This document shows, piece after piece, positions 23,442 through 31,934 of a stretch of 49,483 nucleotides of DNA (positions are counted from its first letter, which is position 1; every line of letters begins with the position of its first letter). The stretch comes from JBGLNJ01 sp964353405 (GTDB taxonomy: Bacteria > Chloroflexota > Anaerolineae > Fen-1058). Location of the stretch: the NCBI GenBank assembly GCA_964353405.1, contig CAYGWJ010000204.1:1-49483 (forward strand), in the 5' to 3' direction. The notes beneath the pieces were generated by a model. The model did not search any database. It was not told the DNA's origin and saw only the letters and a list, made by a program, of their open reading frames with translations. The translations under genes and the position numbers were made by a program.

Positions 23442-24464
23442 ATGTACATCGTCATCACAGGGGGAGCGGGTTTCATCGGCTGCAACCTGACGGAACATTA
23501 TCTCACGCAAGGGCATACGGTCACGGTCTTTGATAACTTGTCTCGCAAGGGTTCGGACAAGAACCTGGCTTGGCTAGAGCAAAATCATGCGGCGGGCTTG
23601 CGCTTTATCAAAGGCGACGTGCGCGACTATGCTGTGTTGGTCGAGGCCATTGCCGGCGCAGACCTCGTCTTTCACATGGCGAGCCAGGTGGCCGTGACCA
23701 CGTCGGTTGTTGATCCGCGCACCGATTTTGAAATCAACGCGCTGGGCACGTTCAACGTTCTGGAAGCAGTGCGCGCTGCCGCGCCGCAGTCGGTTGTGTT
23801 TTACGCTTCGACGAACAAAGTCTATGGCGGCATGGAAGACGTGGCTGTGGTCGAGGAAGCGACGCGTTATCGCTACCGCGATTTTGCAAGGGGCATCCCA
23901 GAAGACCAGACACTCGATTTTCATTCACCCTACGGTTGCTCCAAAGGCGCCGGCGATCAGTATGTCCGCGACTATGCGCGGATCTATGGACTCAAGACGG
24001 TTGTGTTTCGGCAATCGTGCATCTATGGCACGCGCCAGTTTGGCGTCGAAGACCAGGGTTGGGTAGCGCACTTTTGCATTGCAGCGGCGCTGGGCCGGCC
24101 TATTTCGATCTACGGCAACGGCAAGCAAGTGCGCGATGTGCTGTGGATAGAGGACCTGGTGCGCGCCTACGACTTGGCGGCAGCCAATATTGACGTCGCG
24201 GCGGGTAAAATCTACAACATAGGCGGTGGCCCGGAAAACGCCATGTCAGTGTGGGCCGAGTTCGGCTTGCTCCTCGAAGAACTGGCCCGTCATCCCATCC
24301 CAGTCAAATATGGCGATTGGAGGCCGGGTGACCAGCCGGTTTACATCAGCGACATTAGCCGTGCGCAGCGCGAGTTGGGCTGGATGCCTCAAGTTGGATT
24401 GCGTGAAGGCATCGCCAGACTCTGGCGCTGGGTGCGCGAGAATCCGGCCCTTTTCCAAGGCTAA
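23442..24464 (+). CDS. NAD-dependent sugar epimerase, CDP-paratose 2-epimerase-like
   Basis: A 340-residue extended short-chain dehydrogenase. The Rossmann motif GGAGFIG (7-13), Ser123/Thr124 in YASTNKVYGG and the catalytic Tyr164-x3-Lys168 in DFHSPYGCSKGA are present. STNKVYG, DFHSPYGCSKGAGDQYVRDYARIYGL and FRQSCIYGTRQFGVEDQGWVAHF are close to the RfbE (CDP-tyvelose/paratose 2-epimerase) pattern. It would epimerise C2 of an NDP-hexose during deoxysugar synthesis in the cytoplasm. The start has AGAGGTGA upstream and follows the previous stop by 4 bp. The other genes of a CDP-tyvelose pathway are not in the window, so the nucleotide and sugar remain uncertain. UDP-glucose 4-epimerase-type activity is the main alternative. 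Confidence 0.75.
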   Translation: MYIVITGGAGFIGCNLTEHYLTQGHTVTVFDNLSRKGSDKNLAWLEQNHAAGLRFIKGDVRDYAVLVEAIAGADLVFHMASQVAVTTSVVDPRTDFEINALGTFNVLEAVRAAAPQSVVFYASTNKVYGGMEDVAVVEEATRYRYRDFARGIPEDQTLDFHSPYGCSKGAGDQYVRDYARIYGLKTVVFRQSCIYGTRQFGVEDQGWVAHFCIAAALGRPISIYGNGKQVRDVLWIEDLVRAYDLAAANIDVAAGKIYNIGGGPENAMSVWAEFGLLLEELARHPIPVKYGDWRPGDQPVYISDISRAQRELGWMPQVGLREGIARLWRWVRENPALFQG

Positions 24465-24539
24465 TTGGCGATGGTTGTGGTATCATTGTGGTGAGAGGGT
24501 GCTGTTCTCCCGCAGAAAACTCTGACTGAAGGAATCAAT

Positions 24540-25595
24540 ATGCAAAAAGTATTGTTGGTCGGCGGCGCAGGCTATGTCGGCTCTGTGCTGGCTTATGAGC
24601 TGTTGCAGCGCGGCTATGCCGTCAAAATCCTCGACCGGTTGTACTTTGGCGACGATGGCCTGCGCGACATTCGTGACCGCGTCGAATTGGTCGTGGGCGA
24701 TATGCGCGTGATGGATGCGGCCGTGCTGAAAGATGTAGACGGCGTCGTCAACGTGGGCGGGCTGTCGAACGATCCCACTGCCGAATACAACCCTCAGGCG
24801 AATCACGAGATGAACACACTGGCGAGCAAAAAGCTGGCTGAGCTGTGTCTTGCGAACGGCATCCGCCGCTACGTCTTTGCCTCGTCGTGCTCCATCTATG
24901 ATCGGGGAGTGGGCAACGAGTCGGCGGATGTGCTGCTCGACGAGACTTCTGAGGTCAATCCACGCGCGGCCTATTCAAGCTCCAAGCGTGAAGCCGAAAA
25001 GCTGCTGCTCGGAATGGTCGGCGACAACTTTTGTCCGGTGATCCTGCGCAAGGGTACGGTGTATGGCTTTTCGCCGCGTATGCGCTATGACCTGGTGGTC
25101 AACACCTTTGTCAAGAGTGCGCTGGCAACGGGAAAGATCACACTGCACTATGGCGGCGAGATGTGGCGTCCACTGGTGGATGTTCGCGACGTGGCGCGCG
25201 CGTACATCGCGTGCCTGGAAGCGCCGGAGGAAAAAGTCAAGGGCCAGATCTTCAACGTCTCGTTCCACAATATTCGCATTTCGGAACTGGGCCTGCGTGT
25301 GCGCGCTGCGCTTCGTCAAGTCGGCTACGACGCCGAAATCGTTCCCGATTATGGCTACCAGGGTGTGCGCAGTTATCGTGTCTCGGCAGCCAAGATTCAG
25401 CGCGTTCTGGATTTTCAACCCAAGGTCAGCATTGAAGAGTCGGTCAAGGATCTGGTCAAGCAAATCCAAGCTCATGGCTACACCGATTTTGACAATCCCA
25501 AATACTATAACATCCGCTGGATGAAGCTGCTGGAAGAGGCGCACAAGGTCATCAGCATCACCGGGTCAGTGTTTGAAGTGCGAGGCAAGCAGTGA
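24540..25595 (+). CDS. NAD-dependent epimerase/dehydratase (extended SDR)
   Basis: 351 residues. It has the NAD-binding GGAGYVG (8-14), ASSCSIYDRG and catalytic Tyr145-x3-Lys149 in AAYSSSKREAEKLL. PVILRKGTVYGFSPRMRYDLVVNTFVKSA, LHYGGEMWRPLVDVRDVARAY and a typical substrate-binding C-terminal half follow. It acts on an NDP-sugar, but no feature fixes whether it is an epimerase, dehydratase or reductase. The ATG has AAGGA upstream. A 75 bp gap before it contains TGGTATCAT (24478-24486), perhaps an internal promoter. Its end overlaps the RmlD start by GTGA, so the two are coupled and probably work on the same sugar. Confidence 0.8.
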   Translation: MQKVLLVGGAGYVGSVLAYELLQRGYAVKILDRLYFGDDGLRDIRDRVELVVGDMRVMDAAVLKDVDGVVNVGGLSNDPTAEYNPQANHEMNTLASKKLAELCLANGIRRYVFASSCSIYDRGVGNESADVLLDETSEVNPRAAYSSSKREAEKLLLGMVGDNFCPVILRKGTVYGFSPRMRYDLVVNTFVKSALATGKITLHYGGEMWRPLVDVRDVARAYIACLEAPEEKVKGQIFNVSFHNIRISELGLRVRAALRQVGYDAEIVPDYGYQGVRSYRVSAAKIQRVLDFQPKVSIEESVKDLVKQIQAHGYTDFDNPKYYNIRWMKLLEEAHKVISITGSVFEVRGKQ

Positions 25596-26452
25596 GGATC
25601 GCTATCGTTGGCGCCGACGGGCAGCTGGGTAGTGACCTGGTCAAGGTGCTGCGGCCTCTGCATGACCTGATCCCGCTGACCTGGGCTGACGTTGAAGTTA
25701 CCTCCCCCGAGAGCGTTGAGGCAATGCTGCGTGCGCACCAGCCTGCGCTGGTGATGAACATGGCTGCCTTTCACAAAGTGGATGTTTGCGAAGATGCGGT
25801 CGAGCCGACGTTTGCCGTCAATACGTACGGCGTGCGCACACTGGCTCTGGCCTGCCGCGCTCACAAAGCCGTGCTGCTTCACATGAGCACCGACTATGTC
25901 TTTGGCGGCGACAAGACCCGCTCCACACCCTACGTCGAGACTGATGCCCCTGCGCCCATCAACGCCTATGGCATCTCCAAGCTGGCCGGCGAGTTTTTCG
26001 TGCGGTACTTGATGGATCGCTACTATGTCTTGCGCGTGTGCGGGCTGTATGGCGTGGCCGGGTCGGCTGGCAAGGGTGGCAATTTTGTCGAACTGATGCT
26101 GCGGCTCGCCCGCGAAGGCAAGCCGATCAAGGTAGTGGATGACCAGCGCCTGACGCCGACCTACACGGTGGACGTGGCGCATCAGATCGCGGCGTTGATC
26201 GAAACCGGCCGCTATGGCTTGTATCATGCCACAAGCCAGGGCGACTGCACCTGGTACGGGTTTGCCGCCGAAATCTTTCGTCAGAGCGGACTGACGGCCA
26301 ATCTGAGCCGAGCCAGGACCGGCGATTTCGGCGAAAAGGCAACTCGTCCTGCGTATTCCGTTTTGGAAAACAAAGCCTTGCAATCTATCGGGCTGGATCA
26401 GATGCGCCCATGGCAAGAGGCGTTGGCCGCTTATCTGAAAGAGCGTGGCTAG
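25592..26452 (+). CDS. rmlD: dTDP-4-dehydrorhamnose reductase
   Basis: A 286-residue SDR that reduces dTDP-4-dehydro-L-rhamnose to dTDP-L-rhamnose with NAD(P)H. It has VGADGQLG near the N-terminus (RmlD-type GxxGQLG), VMNMAAFHKVDVCED, LLHMSTDYVFGGD (99-106), catalytic Tyr126-x3-Lys130 in INAYGISKLAGE, and VVDDQRLTPTYTVDVAHQI. The length is typical (about 285-300). It starts at GTG 25592 overlapping the previous stop. RmlC lies one gene further on, while RmlA and RmlB are not in the window. A closely related sugar reductase is possible, but the motif set is strongly RmlD-like. Confidence 0.88.
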   Translation: MRIAIVGADGQLGSDLVKVLRPLHDLIPLTWADVEVTSPESVEAMLRAHQPALVMNMAAFHKVDVCEDAVEPTFAVNTYGVRTLALACRAHKAVLLHMSTDYVFGGDKTRSTPYVETDAPAPINAYGISKLAGEFFVRYLMDRYYVLRVCGLYGVAGSAGKGGNFVELMLRLAREGKPIKVVDDQRLTPTYTVDVAHQIAALIETGRYGLYHATSQGDCTWYGFAAEIFRQSGLTANLSRARTGDFGEKATRPAYSVLENKALQSIGLDQMRPWQEALAAYLKERG

Positions 26453-26486
26453 ACCGAGTGTCCTCTGCCCTTGTCAGGAGCGAGTC

Positions 26487-27457
26487 GTGATTATCAACAA
26501 ATCTATCGAGCTTCCCGACTTGCAGCGCGTTTCCTTTCTTGCACTGGTGGAGGATTTTGAGCGCCTCAGCTTTGCTCTGAACGAAAAGGGATTACGCCAT
26601 ACAAGTTTCTTGGGAGACTTTCAGCCTTTTCATAGTCCCGTGGCTCGCGACCGTGCCTGGTCTGAGCGTGCGTTGTGGAAGTACTGGGAGATGTGTATGG
26701 CGATCACTTTCTCAGGCGTGTCGAGCCGCTCAGTCGTGTTGGGCATTGGTGAGTCGTCCACGCTGCTTTCTTTCTACCTTGCCAGCAAAGGCGCTACAGT
26801 CTACACAGTAGATTTGAATCCTGCCCTGGCCGCAAATGCCAATCATGTCGCCAGTGTCATGAAATGGAAGCTGTTCAATCTGTTGAGTGATGCAGCGGGC
26901 CTGCCTTTCCCGGCGGGAACCTTCGACCATGTGCTCTCCATCTGCGTCCTGGAACATATCGAAAGACAGGAACGAGCTGTTCTAGAGATGGCGCGCGTTC
27001 TCAAGCGAGGGGGAGTTCTGGGACTGACGTTCGACTATGGTTACCTGGAGCCGGGCTGTCAAGGTTTTATGTCGCCCGATGAGGTTGAAACGCGTATCGT
27101 TCGGCCTTCCGGGCTGGAGGTTATAGGAACCGGCATTTCTCCGAGAGCCTCTGGCAGGAAGAAGGGTGGCATGGAGCTTGGGGAGCGCTTTTCCTTTGCA
27201 AACCGGGTATCTTGCCCAAGCCCATTGATGTGACTTGGGTCGATAAGGCTGACTAGGCCCTCATTCAACAGGACCTTTGGCAGAGACTCGAAAGATTTCA
27301 GCGCGAGGATGTGCCGCTGTTACAGCAGATAACGCAACTGAAGCAAGAGTTAAAACAGCAGACGGAGCTGGTAAAAGCCCTGCGCAACGGGCGAGTGATG
27401 CGCGTGATGATCGCCACCCAGGAGTTTTGCCGGCGAGTCCAAGGCACGACGGTATAA
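26487..27457 (+). pseudogene. Class I SAM methyltransferase gene with frameshift and internal stop
   Basis: The start is GTG 26487 with GGAG six bases upstream. The intact part codes for a Rossmann methyltransferase: VVLGIGESSTLLSFYLASKG (motif I), TVYTVDLNP (acidic strand 2), AAGLPFPAGTFDHVLSICVLEHIE (motif with LEH) and GGVLGLTF. In the current frame the protein ends at 27233. A change to the next frame at about 27142 (one base missing) instead gives ESLWQEEGWHGAWGALFLCKPG and ILPKPIDVTWVDKAD. Then comes an in-frame TAG (27254-27256, where CAG would give Gln) and a coiled-coil tail (LLQQITQLKQELKQQTEL) ending RNGRVMRVMIATQEF with stop at 27457. The continuous sense of the second frame shows that the gene once coded for about 323 residues. 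It is a recent pseudogene unless both changes are assembly errors; the first 248 residues might still be made. Confidence 0.75.
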
Positions 27458-27496
27458 GGTGTTGCTAAACTTGACAGCAGAAAGGAACCGGAGACG

Positions 27497-28054
27497 ATGA
27501 AAACTCATCTTATCCCTACCCCTCTGGATGATCTGGTCATCGTGGAGATTGACTATTTCCGGGACGAGCGGGGATTCTTTATTGAAAGCTGGCACAAGCG
27601 AGATTTCGCCTCGGCGGGACTCGACCTCGAGTTTGTGCAGGAAGGTCATTCCCGTTCGGGGCAGGGCGTCTTGCGCGGGCTTCACTATCAGGACATGACG
27701 GCGCCGATGGGTAAGTTGTTGCGTTGTACGGTGGGCCGCATCTTTGACGTGGCGGTTGATCTGCGCGTCAGCTCACCCACGTTCGGCAGGTGGTTCGGCG
27801 TCGAGCTTTCGGCGGACAACAAGAAGCAGATTTTCGTTCCCGTCGGATTTGCTCACGGCTTTGCCACGCTTTCGGAATTTACCGAAGTGCAGTACAAGCA
27901 GACCGGCTTTTACACGCCGTCTTCCGAAGGCACGCTCAGTTGGAATGACCCGGATGTGGGTATTCAGTGGCCTATCGCCAATCCGATTCTTTCCAAGCGT
28001 GACCAGAACGGGATGAGCCTGAAGGATTACTTGAAAAAGCCTGCGTTCAGTTAA
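27497..28054 (+). CDS. rmlC: dTDP-4-dehydrorhamnose 3,5-epimerase
   Basis: A 185-residue cupin enzyme that inverts C3 and C5 of dTDP-4-dehydro-6-deoxyglucose on the way to dTDP-L-rhamnose. It has DERGFFIESWHKRDF, the catalytic His63 in GVLRGLHYQ, KLLRCTVGRIFDVAVDLR, VPVGFAHGFATLSE and YKQTGFYTPSSEGTLSWNDPDVGI with the conserved Tyr133 region. The length is exactly that of the family (about 180-190). GGAG lies five bases before the ATG. It follows the broken methyltransferase by 39 bp and precedes the Wzt-like ATPase by 12 bp. With RmlD nearby, L-rhamnose or a related 6-deoxysugar is very likely part of the polymer. Confidence 0.93.
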   Translation: MKTHLIPTPLDDLVIVEIDYFRDERGFFIESWHKRDFASAGLDLEFVQEGHSRSGQGVLRGLHYQDMTAPMGKLLRCTVGRIFDVAVDLRVSSPTFGRWFGVELSADNKKQIFVPVGFAHGFATLSEFTEVQYKQTGFYTPSSEGTLSWNDPDVGIQWPIANPILSKRDQNGMSLKDYLKKPAFS

Positions 28055-28066
28055 TCGGGCGGCAAA

Positions 28067-29341
28067 ATGCCGTCAGTCATTCAGTTCGATCACGTCTCTA
28101 AATTCTACCCGCTCCGCCATGAGCGGTCCCGCTCGTTTCAAGAAAGTTTTGTCCGCCTGCTGAGACGTAAGGACCTCTCGCTGTCCGATGTCGAGCCGTT
28201 CTGGGCGTTGAAGGATGTCAGCCTCGACATCGAGCTGGGCGAAGCGATTGGCTTTGTCGGCTCTAACGGCGCTGGCAAAAGCTCGCTCCTCAAGCTGATT
28301 GCCCGCACCAATATCCCGACCAGCGGGCGGGTGGTTGTCAATGGCCAAGTGTCGGCCTTGCTCGAGCTAGGCACCGGTTTTCACCCTGACCTGTCAGGCC
28401 GCGATAATGTTTACTTGAACGGTTCGCTGATGGGATTCAGCCGGGCCGAAATGCGCAAACGCTTTGACGACATTGTGGACTTTTCCGAGATCGGCCATTT
28501 CATTGACGTGCCGGTCCGCAATTATTCGTCCGGCATGTACGTGCGCCTGGCGTTTGCCGTGGCCGTCCACGTGATGAACGATATTCTGCTGATTGACGAA
28601 GTGTTGGCCGTGGGCGACGAGGATTTTCAGCGCAAGTGCATGGACAAGATGAGTGAGTTCAAGCGCTCGGGCAAGACGATCGTGCTGGTGTCGCACGACC
28701 TGGAAGCCGTGCGCAATCTGTGCAGCCGCGTCGTCTGGCTGGAGAATGGCAAGCTTCTGGAAGACGGCGATTCGGTGACGGTGCTGGATCATTACTTGCA
28801 GGCGGCCAATCTCAAAACCAAAGAGCGCATGGATCAGCAACTGGCCCAGCGCAAGCGACAGGTCGTCGAGGCCGGGCCGGCTTCCGCAGCGGGCCCGTAC
28901 AAGCGTTGGGGCACGGGCGAGGTGCGCATTGAGCGGGTGATACTGCTCAACGGGCGCGGCGAAGAGACCACCGTGTTCGAGTCGGGCGACGCGATGACGG
29001 TGCGCCTGTGGTATTCTGCCACAGAGCGGTTGCAGCACCCGGTCTTTGGCATCGGTGTGTGTCGGCCGGACGGAGTTGTGATTGCAGGTCCCAATACGCT
29101 CATGACAGATTATTCGATACCTTCGGTCATAGGTTCTGGTTACATAGATTACGTGATTGGGTCATTGCCACTCTTGAATGGAGCCTATGAGCTTTCGGCG
29201 GCAGTCTATGATGAAACGCTTTCGCACCCCTATGACCACCACGAAAGATTGTACACATTTCGTGTAGAGCCGGGTCGTGTGGGAGAACGCTTTGGCATCA
29301 TGACGCTGTCGGGCAAGTGGTCGCATTGTCCAATGGGATGA
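28067..29341 (+). CDS. wzt: Polysaccharide ABC exporter ATPase with Wzt carbohydrate-binding domain
   Basis: 424 residues. The ATPase (about 1-245) has Walker A GSNGAGKS (65-72), signature YSSGM (153-157), Walker B ILLIDE (173-178) followed by LAVGDEDFQRK, and the H-loop VLVSHD. This is the teichoic-acid/O-antigen exporter subclass. The C-terminal part (about 280-420; IERVILLNGRGEETTVFESGDAMTVRLWYS, HPVFGIGVCRPDGVVIAGPNT, NGAYELSAAVYDE) is a Wzt_C beta-sandwich that recognises the terminal modification of the glycan chain. It should pair with a Wzm permease to move undecaprenyl-linked polymer across the membrane, but no permease gene is present in the window. The methyltransferases nearby could make the end cap that Wzt_C recognises. 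ATG 28067 is the first in-frame start. Confidence 0.9.
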   Translation: MPSVIQFDHVSKFYPLRHERSRSFQESFVRLLRRKDLSLSDVEPFWALKDVSLDIELGEAIGFVGSNGAGKSSLLKLIARTNIPTSGRVVVNGQVSALLELGTGFHPDLSGRDNVYLNGSLMGFSRAEMRKRFDDIVDFSEIGHFIDVPVRNYSSGMYVRLAFAVAVHVMNDILLIDEVLAVGDEDFQRKCMDKMSEFKRSGKTIVLVSHDLEAVRNLCSRVVWLENGKLLEDGDSVTVLDHYLQAANLKTKERMDQQLAQRKRQVVEAGPASAAGPYKRWGTGEVRIERVILLNGRGEETTVFESGDAMTVRLWYSATERLQHPVFGIGVCRPDGVVIAGPNTLMTDYSIPSVIGSGYIDYVIGSLPLLNGAYELSAAVYDETLSHPYDHHERLYTFRVEPGRVGERFGIMTLSGKWSHCPMG

Positions 29342-29397
29342 ACCTCGCGGCTCACTTGCGTGTTTCGACCAGACGCAACATCTTGAAGTAGACATTC

Positions 29398-30927
29398 TCA
29401 CGGCGGTAAAAGGATACTTGCGGGAAAACTTTGCCTGATCAGTCTCGCTTCATGCCAATAGAATGCAACCACGGGCCCATTGACCGTCCGCTGCTCAAAC
29501 AATCGCCGCATCTGCACAGATGGAGAACCACCGATCTCTACATTCTGAAACTGCGACACCTCGACGTTCGTACCCAGTTGACCCTGCAACAACCATACAG
29601 CGAACCCGAAACGATTTCCAAAAGCATAGGCATATTCTATCTGATCAGGCAAATTGACAAACCATAGTTGACTGTCCTTTTCCGATGACAATTCCGGCAG
29701 CAACGTCTTGACCTGATAGAATAAACTGCGCGAGACATCGGCGGCCTGGCTCCACCAGTAACTCTGATGGGTCAAGGCAACCAAGTTGGCTCCCAGTAAG
29801 CCCGCGATGGCAAGAACGAGCAAGCCTCGCTCAAACATCAAACGACCCGGTGCAACACTGTCCCAGGCCAGAACCACAATAGCCGCGATAGTCCAAGCCC
29901 AGCCGACTGACGAAAATAAAGTCGTCCGTTCGGCTACGATCAGAATCACAGGAGCCAGAGCAATCCCCATCCACAATATACCGAACCACACAACACGATT
30001 GAACACTCGTTGTCTTCTGGTTAACCATCCGCACACCAAGCCGGCAACGGCAAGACAAGCGACGACCGGTAGCGTGGCAAGAGGGAAACGGGAAAGGAAA
30101 TGAGTCGAAGCAGGCAGAGCCAAAGTTTCCATGAGCAAGTAGTAAATCAGGTTCTTGAGCACTATCAACGGGCCAAACAGCACGGTGTATCCCCCTCCTA
30201 CCTGCAATCGAAATAGAAGGTAAGCTCCCCCAACGGCGGCTAGCGGCAGCACAGGAATAAATCGGCTGACATCCAGACGCTTTGAGCTACAGCTATTTGG
30301 AGAGACGAAAACCAAATCATAAAGAATCAACAAGGCCGGCAAGGCCAGAGTCGTCTCTTTGAATCCCAAGCTGATGATGTAGAATGAAAAAGCGCCCACC
30401 CACCAGGCGGGTCCACCTTTCTCCCGAAACCTGATGTACGAGATCACGCCGAGTAGAGCCATCGCCGCTGCCAACATTTCGTGACGGGCCGTAATCCAAA
30501 CCACCGCTTCGGTATGACAACCCTGCACAGCATAAAACAATCCGGCCCACAGTCCCACGCGCCAGTCGCGTGCGAGACGCTGTCCCAGCATAGCAACCAA
30601 TACCGCCATCAGAGCATGCAGAGCCGAATTGAGCACGTGGTACCCAACCGGATTCAGGCCAAACAGTGACCATGACCAGGCCAGAGACAGCTCCGAAAGT
30701 GGGCGATACCATCTGCTGTTTGAAACATCGGAAATCGCCATGAGTTGAGGCGGCAGAGCTTGCCCGCTGTTGCGGGCGAGCAGCATCCAATCATCTCCCA
30801 GGAAGTAGACTTGGGCCCAAGGCAGAAACACGACAAACGCTGCGAGGGCCACTGTAAAGTATGCCAACCCAGGGGCAAACAGGATTCGCGTTTTGAGCGT
30901 TCTCATCGGTGACGCATTATATATCAT
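29398..30927 (-). CDS. GT-C-like polytopic membrane glycosyltransferase
   Basis: About 509 residues with ten or more membrane segments. The first external loop AQVYFLGDDWMLLARNSG carries the Asp pair expected in GT-C enzymes. Next come RWYRPLSELSLAWSWSLFGLNPVGYHVLNSALHALMAVLV and GLFYAVQGCHTEAVVWITARHEMLAA, similar to the TMTC/PMT-like membrane proteins of polysaccharide loci. It likely uses a polyprenyl-phosphate sugar donor. The start is uncertain: ATG 30927, ATG 30906 and TTG 30936 are in frame and none has a clear ribosome site. The annotated end (LLPP) may be premature because a coding-looking tail in the next frame follows to 29352. It converges on the Wzt gene from the other strand. 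Confidence 0.72.
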   Translation of the reverse strand: MIYNASPMRTLKTRILFAPGLAYFTVALAAFVVFLPWAQVYFLGDDWMLLARNSGQALPPQLMAISDVSNSRWYRPLSELSLAWSWSLFGLNPVGYHVLNSALHALMAVLVAMLGQRLARDWRVGLWAGLFYAVQGCHTEAVVWITARHEMLAAAMALLGVISYIRFREKGGPAWWVGAFSFYIISLGFKETTLALPALLILYDLVFVSPNSCSSKRLDVSRFIPVLPLAAVGGAYLLFRLQVGGGYTVLFGPLIVLKNLIYYLLMETLALPASTHFLSRFPLATLPVVACLAVAGLVCGWLTRRQRVFNRVVWFGILWMGIALAPVILIVAERTTLFSSVGWAWTIAAIVVLAWDSVAPGRLMFERGLLVLAIAGLLGANLVALTHQSYWWSQAADVSRSLFYQVKTLLPELSSEKDSQLWFVNLPDQIEYAYAFGNRFGFAVWLLQGQLGTNVEVSQFQNVEIGGSPSVQMRRLFEQRTVNGPVVAFYWHEARLIRQSFPASILLPP

Positions 30928-31035
30928 GTTGAACAATGGGCAAGAACTCGAGCTTTACATCTCCTTGACCTACCAGCGTCCCCATGCTAAGATACCGCTG
31001 CCTATGTATTGATCAAGCGTGGAGAGCAACAGAAC

Positions 31036-31932
31036 TTGAACACATCTTGCGCCATCGTTATCCTCAATTGGAACAACTATCCTGACACGATTGCCACAGT
31101 CCAAGCCATCGGCGCTTGGGAAAAGCTAGCCCCGACCATTTGGGTAGTAGATAATGGCTCGCAAGACGAGAGCGTCGAGCAGATTCGGCGCGAGTGTCCA
31201 GGCGTGCGGCTGCTTGAAAGTGATCACAACCTGGGTTTTGCCGCCGGAAACAATCTGGCTGTGCGCCATGCACTGGGCGAGGGCCAGACTGACTATTTTC
31301 TCTTGCTCAACAATGATGCGATTCTGAATGAGGATGGGCTGAGCCGGCTGCTAGACACGGCAGAGCAAACTAAAGTTGGTATTGTTGGCTCCATTCTGCG
31401 CGACCCGCCGCCCATTCAGACCCTGCAATCTGCCGGCGGGCGCAACATGGCGTGGCACATTGACACACACATCCACAAGATTCCCTCCGCCGCTCCCTAC
31501 CCGGTTGACTATGTGCCTGGCACGGCGATTCTGATCCGTGCCGATGTGTTCAAGACTGTCGGCCTGTTGGACGAGACGTACTTTATCAGCGGCGAAATTG
31601 CGGATTTTTGTCTGCGCGCCAAACGACGCGGAGTGCGCATGTTGATTGACCCGCGCGTCACGGTCCACCACGACCAAGGACGTTCTTCCGAACTGCGCGT
31701 GGCGTTCTACACTTATTATTTTTTGCGCAATCGTTTTCTCTTTGTCCGCAAATTTTATCCACACTTACGTTGGCTCTTGATTCCCTCTTGGGCAGCATTC
31801 GGCCTGCTATCCATCGTCACAGCGTGGCTGCGAGGTCGGCAACAGCGCGCTTGCGCATTAACGCTGGGCTTGCGCCACGGGCTGAGCGGACAGTTTGGAG
31901 ATCGCAGCGCTGAAGCGCTCGCGCTGAGCTAG
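31036..31932 (+). CDS. GT2 glycosyltransferase (rhamnosyltransferase-like)
   Basis: About 298 residues from TTG 31036 (GGAG upstream); TTG 31009 is an alternative. The GT-A fold begins CAIVILNWNNYPDTIATVQAI, then WVVDNGSQDES, HNLGFAAGNNLAVRHAL, the metal-binding YFLLLNNDAIL, and DYVPGTAILIRADVFKTVGLLDETYFISGEIADFCLRAKRRG with the acidic acceptor-site region. This is the layout of WbbL-like rhamnosyl- and other GT2 transferases. A hydrophobic C-terminal segment (RWLLIPSWAAFGLLSIVTAWL) suggests membrane association. The stop TAG overlaps the next start region, so it is coupled with the YfhO-like gene. The sugar cannot be fixed, but L-rhamnose is plausible given RmlC and RmlD. Confidence 0.85.
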   Translation: MNTSCAIVILNWNNYPDTIATVQAIGAWEKLAPTIWVVDNGSQDESVEQIRRECPGVRLLESDHNLGFAAGNNLAVRHALGEGQTDYFLLLNNDAILNEDGLSRLLDTAEQTKVGIVGSILRDPPPIQTLQSAGGRNMAWHIDTHIHKIPSAAPYPVDYVPGTAILIRADVFKTVGLLDETYFISGEIADFCLRAKRRGVRMLIDPRVTVHHDQGRSSELRVAFYTYYFLRNRFLFVRKFYPHLRWLLIPSWAAFGLLSIVTAWLRGRQQRACALTLGLRHGLSGQFGDRSAEALALS

Positions 31933-31934
31933 TG

